From Albidovulum denitrificans (GTDB taxonomy: Bacteria; Pseudomonadota; Alphaproteobacteria; Rhodobacterales; Rhodobacteraceae): a DNA stretch of 64,000 nt. Made by a program: the position numbers and the translations under genes. The notes below the pieces were generated by a model, which was given only the letters and a program-made list of their open reading frames with translations, did no database searches and was not told the origin of the DNA. The stretch covers positions 242,237 to 306,236 of the forward strand of contig NZ_PVEP01000005.1 in assembly GCF_002973535.1 (NCBI RefSeq). Reading direction: 5' to 3'. Below are positions 57,468-64,000 of this stretch, one piece after another (position 1 is the stretch's first letter; the number at the start of each line of letters is the position of its first letter).

Positions 57468-58525
57468 TGAAATGGTATGAAGATCCGGTTTTCGAAGGTG
57501 TACCAGACCCTTATCGCGAAGGCCGTGGTGAGATGTCTGACCACCAGTTGAAGAACATAGGCAGGCCCGCCTTCCGGCTGAGCCTGCAATCCTCGGTGTT
57601 CTCAGGGCACCCACTGCACCATGTCGAGGAATGGCGGCGTCTGTTCGGGGTGTTCGAGCCGATCTTGCGACGGGATGCCGAGAGGCTCTTGTTCCTGACC
57701 AATGGGTTGCGGCCGCGGCGTCGCAAATCCATCAAGTCGGAGGATTGGGATCCCTTCGGACATTTGCGCGCTGAGGTGGCAGACGAAGGCTTTACCTTCA
57801 TAGGTTTCGATTTCCAGTCGGGCTTCAACGGCGGTGATCGGTACGATATAGGCCCGACGAAATTCTTCATGGATATCGCTTCCAACCTGTTTTTGACTGC
57901 CACAGTGCCGGTTCAGGATTTCGAGAATGGTACGCTCGATATTGCCGCCATGAAAGCTGCCATCCTTGGCATCCCTGTCTTCAGTGGTCTTGCGGGTTAT
58001 GGCATGTGCCTGACGGATACGCTCGATTGGCCACATCCTAGTGAGGAGGCAGTCTACCCGGTTGCCTGCAAATACCCGGTGCTCGATCTGTGCAAGGATT
58101 ACAACCGGACCTGGTCTTCCTCGCAGGTGCGTAACAACGATATCGTGAAGAATTTCTGGGCTGTCGGCATCAACTGGCTGACCCTGATCCAGGAGCCGCT
58201 GCTGGCGGCCATGGGGGGCAAGGCGGCGCTCACCGACGGGCTGGACAGTGCGATCACCTGGGAGGAAGGACCTTACGGACTTCTCTTCCAGCTAGGGGAT
58301 CGGCCAATTACCGGCGAGGCGGGCGTTGATGATGCGCTTTTGCCCCTTTACTTCGAAATGGGTCAGCGCATGCGCCCCGCATCCGGCGAAATTCCAGCGG
58401 CACTCAAACGGCATACTGTATTTAGCACATCGCCTGGGGACAGAGCCGAGGATAACTTACGTTGGGTGCAGCGGTTTTATGATCGCGAATGGTTTGAAAA
58501 ACCGTGCAAGGAGATTAATGAATGA
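57467..58525 (+). CDS. DUF3396/TsiV3-like immunity protein
   Basis: A 352-residue protein, soluble and without signal peptide. It has a DUF3396-like pattern: RYDIGPTKFFMDIASNLFL (residues about 124-142), LDWPHPSEEAVYPVACKYPV (about 187-206) and VGINWLTLIQEPLLAAMGG (about 236-254). The family includes TsiV3, which neutralises a type VI effector. It overlaps the toxin fragment (TGATG) and presumably gave protection against that toxin. It is intact, unlike the toxin. The next ORF starts inside its last codons. Confidence 0.7.
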   Translation: MKWYEDPVFEGVPDPYREGRGEMSDHQLKNIGRPAFRLSLQSSVFSGHPLHHVEEWRRLFGVFEPILRRDAERLLFLTNGLRPRRRKSIKSEDWDPFGHLRAEVADEGFTFIGFDFQSGFNGGDRYDIGPTKFFMDIASNLFLTATVPVQDFENGTLDIAAMKAAILGIPVFSGLAGYGMCLTDTLDWPHPSEEAVYPVACKYPVLDLCKDYNRTWSSSQVRNNDIVKNFWAVGINWLTLIQEPLLAAMGGKAALTDGLDSAITWEEGPYGLLFQLGDRPITGEAGVDDALLPLYFEMGQRMRPASGEIPAALKRHTVFSTSPGDRAEDNLRWVQRFYDREWFEKPCKEINE

Positions 58526-58817
58526 GAGATCTGGGTACCGCGTTGTATCCATACTCTATAGTTTGGATGGAAAACGTGCCGCCGAGGTTCGCGAGTTCGA
58601 CAACGGCCAAGCGTATTTGCTCGAAGCGAGGACGCCGCCCCATTTTTCGAGCTGCCGCCCAGACTCCTCGCGGGTATTTGCCATGATGGTCTATCTGTAC
58701 CTCAACCGCCGCAAAGTGTCCCGGCGGCCGAGGCGAAGCCCTGATAGCGTTCCCAGAAGGCGCGGTTGCGGGCCGAGTCCGAGACCCGGATTTCTTCCGC
58801 CTTCTCGGGGTTGGTGA
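58518..58817 (+). pseudogene. third gene of the insert, apparently truncated
   Basis: ATG at 58518 has AAGGAG upstream and overlaps the immunity stop. The first 60 residues (MNERSGYRVVSILYSLDGKR, EFDNGQAYLLEARTPPHF) look like real protein ending in a helix VFAMMVYLYLN. After about 58700 the frame becomes Arg/Pro-rich and reads antisense through a host gene, so the original 3' part has probably been lost at the right border of the insert. I recognise no family. Confidence 0.4.
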
Positions 58818-59001
58818 AGAGCCGGGCCGCGAGTTTCTGATCCGGGCCGCTCAGCGTCATGTTGGCCGCATTCTGGATACAGGCGCAAAGCGGCGGATTC
58901 GCCCCGCGACCCGATTGAAGACAGGCGGAGCCAACCGGCCCGGCTGCCGCAAACCCTGCGAAAATCGTGAAACACCCCGCAAGCGCAAGCATGGCGCGCA
59001 T
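58702..59001 (-). CDS. small secreted protein of unknown function
   Basis: A 99-residue protein with an N-terminal signal peptide (MRAMLALAGCFTIFAGFAAA) and three later Cys (SACLQ, PLCACIQNAANM). The C-terminal half ARLFTNPEKAEEIRVSDSAR and FWERYQGFASAAGTLCGG is conserved among small Rhodobacteraceae periplasmic proteins that are sometimes misnamed arginine transporters. The stop is at the border of the toxin-immunity insert; codon use is host-like. Confidence 0.7.
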   Translation of the reverse strand: MRAMLALAGCFTIFAGFAAAGPVGSACLQSGRGANPPLCACIQNAANMTLSGPDQKLAARLFTNPEKAEEIRVSDSARNRAFWERYQGFASAAGTLCGG

Positions 59002-59111
59002 GGCATCCTCCGTTCCATTCCCGAACCGGGGACCGTTCGCGCGGCCCCTCTTGGCGGCGGAGTATGCCGGGGGACGCGCGCCCGCGCAATCGTTCCGGTT
59101 GTGGGGCGACC

Positions 59112-60161
59112 TCAGGCCGCGTTCCGGCGCAGCTTTTCGCCCGCGACCTCTTCGGCCACCGCGCTGGGCGCGCGGGCGTCGCGCCGTGCGGTGCGGTAGA
59201 TCGCGCCCAGCGTCGCCTCAAGCGCGGCGAGCTTGTCCTCGACAAAGCACTGGCGGTCGGCGATCCGCAGGATCTCGGTCGCGACATTGATGATGCCGCC
59301 GCCATTGGCGACGAAATCGGGGGCGTAAAGGATGGCGCGGCGGTGCAGGGCCAGCCCGTCCTCGGGCGTGGCCAGTTGATTGTTGGCGGCCCCGGCGACG
59401 ATGCTGGCGCGGATCTCCGGCACGGTGGTGGCGTTCAGGATCGCGCCGATGGCGCAGGGGGCGAAGATGTCGGCCTCTGCCCGGTGGATGTCCGTCCCCG
59501 CCACGACCTTTGCCCCCATGGTGTCGGCGGCACGCGCGGTGCGGGCGGGGTCGATGTCGCTGACGATCAGCCGCGCCCCGGCGGCGTGGAGAAGCGCTGC
59601 CAGGTGACTGCCGACATGGCCCAGCCCCTGAAGCGCCACGCGCCGCCCGTGAAGGTCGGGCGATCCCAGCCGGTCCGCCGCCGACAGGCGGATCGCATTG
59701 AAGACGCCGCGCGCGGTGACGGGGGAGGGGTCGCCGCTGGCATAGGCGCCCCCGGCAAGGCCCGCGACATAGGCGGTTTCGGCCGCGATGACCGCCATGT
59801 CGCCCGGCCCCATGCCCATGTCCTCGGCGGTCCAGTAGCGGCCGTTCAGGGTTTCGACGGCCCGGCCCATCGCCTTCAGCAGCTCGGGTGTCTTGTCGCG
59901 GGCCGGATCGCCCATGATCACCGCCTTGCCGCCGCCAAGCGGCAGCCCGGCGGCCGCGTTCTTCAGGCTCATCCCCCGTGACAGGCGCAGCGCGTCCTCA
60001 AGCGCCTCGCCCTCGCTGCCATAGACCCGCATCCTGAGGCCGCCCGCAGCCGGACCCAGCACCGTGGAATGAATGGCGATGAAGCCGGTCAGCCCCGCTT
60101 CGGGATCGCTGATGCGATAGACCTCCTCATGCCCTTTCGCGGCGACGGCGGTGATGTCCAT
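59112..60161 (-). CDS. Glu/Leu/Phe/Val dehydrogenase, probably leucine dehydrogenase
   Basis: A 349-residue NAD-dependent amino acid dehydrogenase, the length of leucine/valine dehydrogenases. The catalytic segment GLPLGGGKAVIMGD has K79, and K67 lies in MSLKNAAAG; GLGHVGSHLAALLHAAGARL near residue 180 is the Rossmann motif. It would deaminate branched-chain amino acids to keto acids. ATG 60161 has GGGAGGGTTTC upstream. Divergent from an Lrp-type regulator, with a perfect palindrome between them. Confidence 0.88.
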   Translation of the reverse strand: MDITAVAAKGHEEVYRISDPEAGLTGFIAIHSTVLGPAAGGLRMRVYGSEGEALEDALRLSRGMSLKNAAAGLPLGGGKAVIMGDPARDKTPELLKAMGRAVETLNGRYWTAEDMGMGPGDMAVIAAETAYVAGLAGGAYASGDPSPVTARGVFNAIRLSAADRLGSPDLHGRRVALQGLGHVGSHLAALLHAAGARLIVSDIDPARTARAADTMGAKVVAGTDIHRAEADIFAPCAIGAILNATTVPEIRASIVAGAANNQLATPEDGLALHRRAILYAPDFVANGGGIINVATEILRIADRQCFVEDKLAALEATLGAIYRTARRDARAPSAVAEEVAGEKLRRNAA

Positions 60162-60201
60162 GAAACCCTCCCTGCTTCCGGTAAGGAAGAGGGTATCACC
60201 A

Positions 60202-60264
60202 CGAAGATGCGGGTTTCCGGCGAAGATGCTCGTCATATGCGTTCGGATTGGAGTATATCTCCAA
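60202..60264. promoter_or_regulatory. probable Lrp-type operator
   Basis: TTGGAGTATATCTCCAA (60248-60264) is a perfect 17-bp inverted repeat with an AT-rich centre, 30 bases before the Lrp-like start codon. Two CGAAGATGC repeats (60202-60210 and 60221-60229) lie between it and the leucine dehydrogenase start. Lrp/AsnC regulators bind such sites to control divergent metabolic genes. Confidence 0.6.
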
Positions 60265-60293
60265 CATCGAACCGGATTTCGGGAGTTTCCCCC

Positions 60294-60758
60294 ATGGATG
60301 CCATCGACGCACGGCTGCTGTCCGCCCTTCAGCGTGACGGACGGCAGACGGTGACCGACCTTGCCGCCGCCGTCGGGTTGTCGCCCACGCCCTGCGCGCG
60401 CCGCCTTGCCCGGCTTGAGGCAGAGGGCGTGATCGAGGGCTATTCCGCCCGTGTCGATCAGGCGCGGATCGGTTTTCCCGTCTCGGTCTTCATCCAGGTG
60501 GAGCTTGAGAGCCAGTCGAAGGATGCCATCGACACCTTCGAACGCGCCGTGCGCGGGTTCGACAGGGTGATGGAATGCCACCTGATGACCGGCACGCGCG
60601 ACATCCTGATGCGGGTGGTCGCCGCCGACCTGACCGATTTCGACCGTTTCCTGGAGGACAAGCTGATGCGGGTTCCCGGCATCCGGTCGATGCGGTCCAG
60701 TTTCGCGCTGCGGACGATGGTCCGGCGGCAGGTCCTGCCGGTCAGGGTCAGCGCCTGA
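60294..60758 (+). CDS. Lrp/AsnC-family regulator
   Basis: A 154-residue regulator with N-terminal HTH (MDAIDARLLSALQRDGRQTV, then LAAAVGLSPTPCARRLARLE) and a RAM/AsnC ligand-binding domain (HLMTGTRDILMRVVAADLTD). Divergent from the leucine dehydrogenase gene and with the perfect 17-bp palindrome just upstream, it is a good candidate for a branched-chain amino acid-responsive activator of that gene (BkdR-like). ATG 60294 is set by the conserved DxIDxRLL start. Confidence 0.88.
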   Translation: MDAIDARLLSALQRDGRQTVTDLAAAVGLSPTPCARRLARLEAEGVIEGYSARVDQARIGFPVSVFIQVELESQSKDAIDTFERAVRGFDRVMECHLMTGTRDILMRVVAADLTDFDRFLEDKLMRVPGIRSMRSSFALRTMVRRQVLPVRVSA

Positions 60759-61026
60759 TCTCGAACCCCGGCGCGACGCCGCCCGGATCGACCGGGTCGG
60801 ACCAGACATCGGTGACCTGCGCGGCGCCCGGCCCTTCGCCCATCGCGGTCAGCATTGCCTCCACCGCCTCTTCCGGCCCCGCGATCACCGCCTCGACCGA
60901 GCCGTCATCGCGGTTCCTGACCCAGCCGCGCAGCCCCCGCGCGGTCGCCGCCCCCCGGCACCAGGCGCGATAGGCCACGCCCTGCACATGGCCGGTGACG
61001 CGGACATGACAGGCGATCTGGCGCAT
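60748..61026 (-). CDS. acyP: acylphosphatase
   Basis: A 92-residue enzyme hydrolysing acyl phosphates. The substrate loop [18 protein letters not shown] has the catalytic Arg near residue 20, and the catalytic Asn is in [17 protein letters not shown] near residue 38. Length matches the family. It overlaps the 3' end of the Lrp gene by 11 bases tail to tail and is divergent from lepA. Confidence 0.92.
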   Translation of the reverse strand: MRQIACHVRVTGHVQGVAYRAWCRGAATARGLRGWVRNRDDGSVEAVIAGPEEAVEAMLTAMGEGPGAAQVTDVWSDPVDPGGVAPGFEIRR

Positions 61027-61124
61027 TCCCGGCCCCCTTATCCGTTTCTACGCCTATCCTAGCACGGATCGCCCCCTCACGCCCCATTGACCGGCCTGCA
61101 AATCCCGCGCATATCCCCGCAATC

Positions 61125-62924
61125 ATGACCGAGCTTTCGCAGATCCGTAACTTCTCCATCGTGGCGCATATCGACCACGGCAAATCCACGCTGGCCGACC
61201 GGCTGATCCAGCTGACCGGCACCGTGGCCGAACGCGAGATGAAGGCCCAGCTTCTCGACTCGATGGATATCGAGCGCGAGCGTGGCATCACGATCAAGGC
61301 CAACACCGTGCGGATCGACTATCCGGCGAAGGACGGCAAGACCTATGTGCTGAACCTGATCGACACGCCGGGCCATGTCGACTTCGGCTATGAGGTCAGC
61401 CGGTCGATGCGCGCCGTCGAAGGCTCCCTTCTCGTGGTCGACGCCACGCAGGGGGTAGAGGCGCAGACGCTTGCCAACGTCTATCAGGCCATCGACGCGG
61501 ATCACGAGATCGTCCCGGTCCTCAACAAGATCGACCTGCCCGCCGCCGAACCCGATCAGGTCAAGGCGCAGATCGAGGACGTGATCGGCATCGACGCGTC
61601 CGAGGCGATCCCGATTTCGGCCAAGACCGGCCTCGGCATCCCCGAGGTGCTTGAGGCCATCGTTCACAAGCTGCCCGCGCCCAAGGGCGACCGCACCGCG
61701 CCCCTCAAGGCGATGCTGGTCGATAGCTGGTATGACAGCTACCTTGGCGTCGTCGTCATGATCCGCGTCATGGACGGCGTGATCCGCAAGGGCGACCGCA
61801 TCAAGATGATGCAGACCGGCGCCGTTTACGGCATCGACAAGCTTTCCGTGCTGAAGCCCAAGATGGTCGATATCGCCGAGCTTGGCCCCGGTGAAATCGG
61901 CGTCTTCACCGCCTCGATCAAGCAGGTCCGCGATACCCGCGTCGGCGACACCATCACCCATGAAAAACGCGGCACCGACAAGGCGCTTCCGGGCTTCAAG
62001 CCCGCCCAGCCGGTCGTCTTCTGCGGTCTCTTCCCCGTCGATGCCAACGATTTCGAGGCGCTCAGGGACGCCATCGAGAAGCTCGCCCTCAACGACGCCT
62101 CCTTCAGCTATGAGATGGAGACATCGGCCGCCCTCGGCTTTGGCTTCCGCTGCGGGTTCCTTGGCCTCCTGCATCTTGAGGTGATCCGCGACCGGCTGGA
62201 ACGGGAATACGATCTCGACCTTATCACCACCGCGCCTTCGGTCGTCTTCCACCTGCACATGAAGGACGGCGAGGTGCGCGACCTGCACAACCCCGCCGAC
62301 ATGCCGGACCTGACCTATATCGACCACATCGAGGAGCCGCGCATCAAGGCTACGATCATGGTCCCCGACGACTATCTCGGCGACGTCTTGAAGCTTTGCC
62401 AGGACCGGCGCGGCATCCAGATGGACCTGACCTATGCCGGGTCGCGCGCCATGGTCGTCTATGACCTGCCGCTGGCCGAGGTCGTCTTCGACTTCTACGA
62501 CCGGCTGAAATCCGTCACCAAGGGCTATGCCAGCTTCGATTACCAGATTTCCGAATATCGCGAGGATACGCTGGTCAAGATGTCGATCCTTGTGAATGAC
62601 GAGCCTGTGGACGCCCTGTCGATCATGGTCCACCGCGACCGGGCCGAAAGCCGCGGCCGGATGATGTGCGAGAAGCTGAAGGACCTGATCCCGCGCCACA
62701 TGTTCAAGATCCCGATCCAGGCCGCCATCGGTGGCCGCGTGATCGCGCGAGAGACCATCGCCGCGCTAAGGAAGGACGTGACCGCCAAGTGCTACGGCGG
62801 CGACGCCACGCGGAAGCGGAAGCTTCTGGACAAGCAGAAGGCGGGCAAGAAGAAGATGCGCCAGTTCGGGAAGGTGGAGATCCCGCAGTCGGCGTTTATT
62901 TCGGCGTTGAAGATGGATGGGTGA
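61125..62924 (+). CDS. lepA: elongation factor 4 (back-translocating GTPase)
   Basis: A 599-residue translational GTPase. G1 AHIDHGKST at residues 14-22, switch [13 protein letters not shown] near 81 and [19 protein letters not shown] near 134 for G4, then domains II to V and the LepA-specific C-terminal domain ([20 protein letters not shown]). LepA acts on stalled ribosomes. Length is full. The stop at 62922-62924 is two bases from the start of the foreign gene at 62927, so that gene would be read from the lepA transcript. Confidence 0.96.
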   Translation: MTELSQIRNFSIVAHIDHGKSTLADRLIQLTGTVAEREMKAQLLDSMDIERERGITIKANTVRIDYPAKDGKTYVLNLIDTPGHVDFGYEVSRSMRAVEGSLLVVDATQGVEAQTLANVYQAIDADHEIVPVLNKIDLPAAEPDQVKAQIEDVIGIDASEAIPISAKTGLGIPEVLEAIVHKLPAPKGDRTAPLKAMLVDSWYDSYLGVVVMIRVMDGVIRKGDRIKMMQTGAVYGIDKLSVLKPKMVDIAELGPGEIGVFTASIKQVRDTRVGDTITHEKRGTDKALPGFKPAQPVVFCGLFPVDANDFEALRDAIEKLALNDASFSYEMETSAALGFGFRCGFLGLLHLEVIRDRLEREYDLDLITTAPSVVFHLHMKDGEVRDLHNPADMPDLTYIDHIEEPRIKATIMVPDDYLGDVLKLCQDRRGIQMDLTYAGSRAMVVYDLPLAEVVFDFYDRLKSVTKGYASFDYQISEYREDTLVKMSILVNDEPVDALSIMVHRDRAESRGRMMCEKLKDLIPRHMFKIPIQAAIGGRVIARETIAALRKDVTAKCYGGDATRKRKLLDKQKAGKKKMRQFGKVEIPQSAFISALKMDG

Positions 62925-62926
62925 GG

Positions 62927-63766
62927 ATGGTGAAGAGAGCGGCGCTGCCGGCCGAAGCTGAACAGACTGTTCCCGATGGGGTGGAAAATAAGGAAGTCTA
63001 TCGAGTAGCAGTTAAAGTTCTGTCTGGGACATCAGAAGCCGAGCCCATGAGTTCGTCGGTTTTGGTTGATAAGGTCTCCGAAGGTTTGCAAGAACCTCTG
63101 GTGGGGTATTTGATATATCGTGCTCTGCTCCAGGCGACGCATCCGGCCGATAGTCTAATAAAGAGCCGGAAAGGGCGCCGTGGCGGTTACTTTCTTGGGG
63201 AGCCAGAATCGTTCAATGGGTCTGACGGTACAGTTCCGATTGAGACCAAGAAGGAGAAGACGCTTGAAAAGCATCTTTGGCCGGTTGTTGTAGACTGGTT
63301 GCGCCTTAACAAGCCGGTAGAACGAATTTCAAGCGACATCGCCAATCGAAAGTCTGGCGGAGTTTGGTCAAACCCCGACATTGTTGGTCTAAATATTGTT
63401 GAGGAGTTGGGGTTTTTCGACGTTGAGATTACTACGCTGGAAGTGAAGACATCTCTCTCGAATTGGAGATATTTCTTCTTTGAGGCGGTTTCGCATAAGC
63501 GTATCTCAGAGCGTGTCTATTTTGTGTACCGATCTCGTAGTGATATTGCGAACGAGTTGAAAAGCGAACTCTTGCGATATGCTGAAAAATACGGGGTCGG
63601 TTTGATCGAGTTGCAGATGGATGACGGCGAATATGACGCCCTGACGGCCTCGACTTCATCTTGGAACAAGAGATCCGTGGACTTGCCCGGCTTTTGTGGA
63701 GAGCGTTTAGCTCACTTCACGGGCCTTTCTCTCGAAGGCGATGGGGCTTTGGTAGCCGAGCGATGA
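62927..63766 (+). pseudogene. HrgA/COG2958-like PD-(D/E)xK protein, 3' end cut by an IS element
   Basis: Low-GC gene unlike its neighbours. The first part of the 279-codon frame has an N-terminal wHTH-like segment (LVDKVSEGLQEPLVGYLIYR, SRKGRRGGYFL). It continues with a nuclease-like part: GVWSNPDIVGLNIVEELGFF, then EITTLEVKTSLSNW, where PD and E-x-K could be the catalytic set, and FFEAVSHKRISERVYFVYRS. The similarity to H. pylori HrgA and related restriction-endonuclease-like proteins is a pattern judgement. From about 63678 the frame reads through the IS end, so the true C-terminus is lost. The start has no clear ribosome site. Confidence 0.55.
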
Positions 63767-64000
63767 ATGTCGTCTGACGGGGTTATAGAACCCGTCGATG
63801 TATCTGGCGATGGCATTTTCGGCCTGCTGGCGTGTTTGCCATGCGACTGGCCAGACCAGCTCCGACTTGATGGTCTTGAAGAACGTCTCGACCATCGCGT
63901 TGTCGTAGCAGTTCCCCTTGCCGCTCATCGAGATCAGGATGCTGCGCTTTCTGAGTTCGGCCTGATAGTCCACCGAGCAATACTGGCTTCCGCGATCGCT
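63678..64000 (-). mobile_element. IS3-family insertion sequence, one end (rest outside window)
   Basis: Transposase-coding sequence on the minus strand runs off the right edge. The outer end is probably TGGACTTGCCCGGCTTTTGT starting near 63678, 29 bases past the transposase stop; terminal TG fits the IS3 family. The exact end and target duplication need the other terminus. Confidence 0.7.
63707..64000 (-). CDS. IS3-family transposase OrfB, C-terminal part (partial)
   Basis: The last 97 codons of a DDE transposase of the rve type, open at the window edge. SDRGSQY holds the second catalytic Asp, and the third acid is in NAMVETFFKTIKSELVW. The C-terminus RRHSSLGYQSPIAFERKA is typical of IS3 OrfB. 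The sequence continues beyond 64000. It interrupts the PD-(D/E)xK gene. Confidence 0.9.
   Translation of the reverse strand, partial: SDRGSQYCSVDYQAELRKRSILISMSGKGNCYDNAMVETFFKTIKSELVWPVAWQTRQQAENAIARYIDGFYNPVRRHSSLGYQSPIAFERKAREVS

Overview
The window is high-GC DNA from an alphaproteobacterium, most likely a member of the Rhodobacteraceae (Rhodobacter/Paracoccus-like). Supporting this are a GcrA cell-cycle regulator, a DUF1467 protein next to methylmalonyl-CoA epimerase, MeaB, a YbjN-proC-CsaA block, DUF6455 and DUF1127 small proteins, and 3' intergenic elements of a kind I associate with this family. No rRNA, tRNA or CRISPR array was recognised.

Region 1 (1 to about 19270) is the right-hand part of a transposable (Mu-like) siphophage prophage on the + strand. 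The end of a Mu gp35-like head protein, gp36 and gp37 homologues come first. They are followed by a tail tube protein, a tail-assembly chaperone pair joined by a programmed -1 frameshift (GGGAAAC at 2639-2645), a tape measure protein, and a tail tip module whose order resembles that of the gene transfer agent. Tail fibres and beta-helix proteins and a Dam-like adenine methyltransferase complete it. Two 22-bp-spaced repeats just after the methyltransferase look like transposase sites at the right end.

Region 2 (about 19270 to 57020) is ordinary chromosome. It holds ybjN-like, proC, csaA-like, tdk, carB, a GT87-like mannosyltransferase, a cyclopropane fatty acid synthase, aspS, a divergent LysR/hemerythrin pair, GNAT, a response regulator, mce-DUF1467, an EI24 protein, a nitroreductase and a histone deacetylase-like enzyme. 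It continues with an M48 lipoprotein protease, dgkA, rimO, a DEAD-box helicase, an ABC exporter, a SARP-type regulator, gcrA, argD-argF, a methyltransferase, hrpB and meaB, and a cobalt-type nitrile hydratase operon. Four copies of an 87-bp palindromic element and two other repeat families sit at gene ends here.

Region 3 (about 57070 to 58700) is a small lower-GC insert. It carries a start-less PD-(D/E)xK toxin C-terminal fragment, a complete DUF3396-type immunity gene and a third, apparently truncated gene. Beyond it lie a leucine dehydrogenase-like gene with a divergent Lrp regulator (perfect 17-bp palindrome between them), acylphosphatase and lepA.

Region 4 (62927 to 64000) is a low-GC PD-(D/E)xK protein gene placed directly behind lepA and cut at its 3' end by an IS3-family element that runs off the window.
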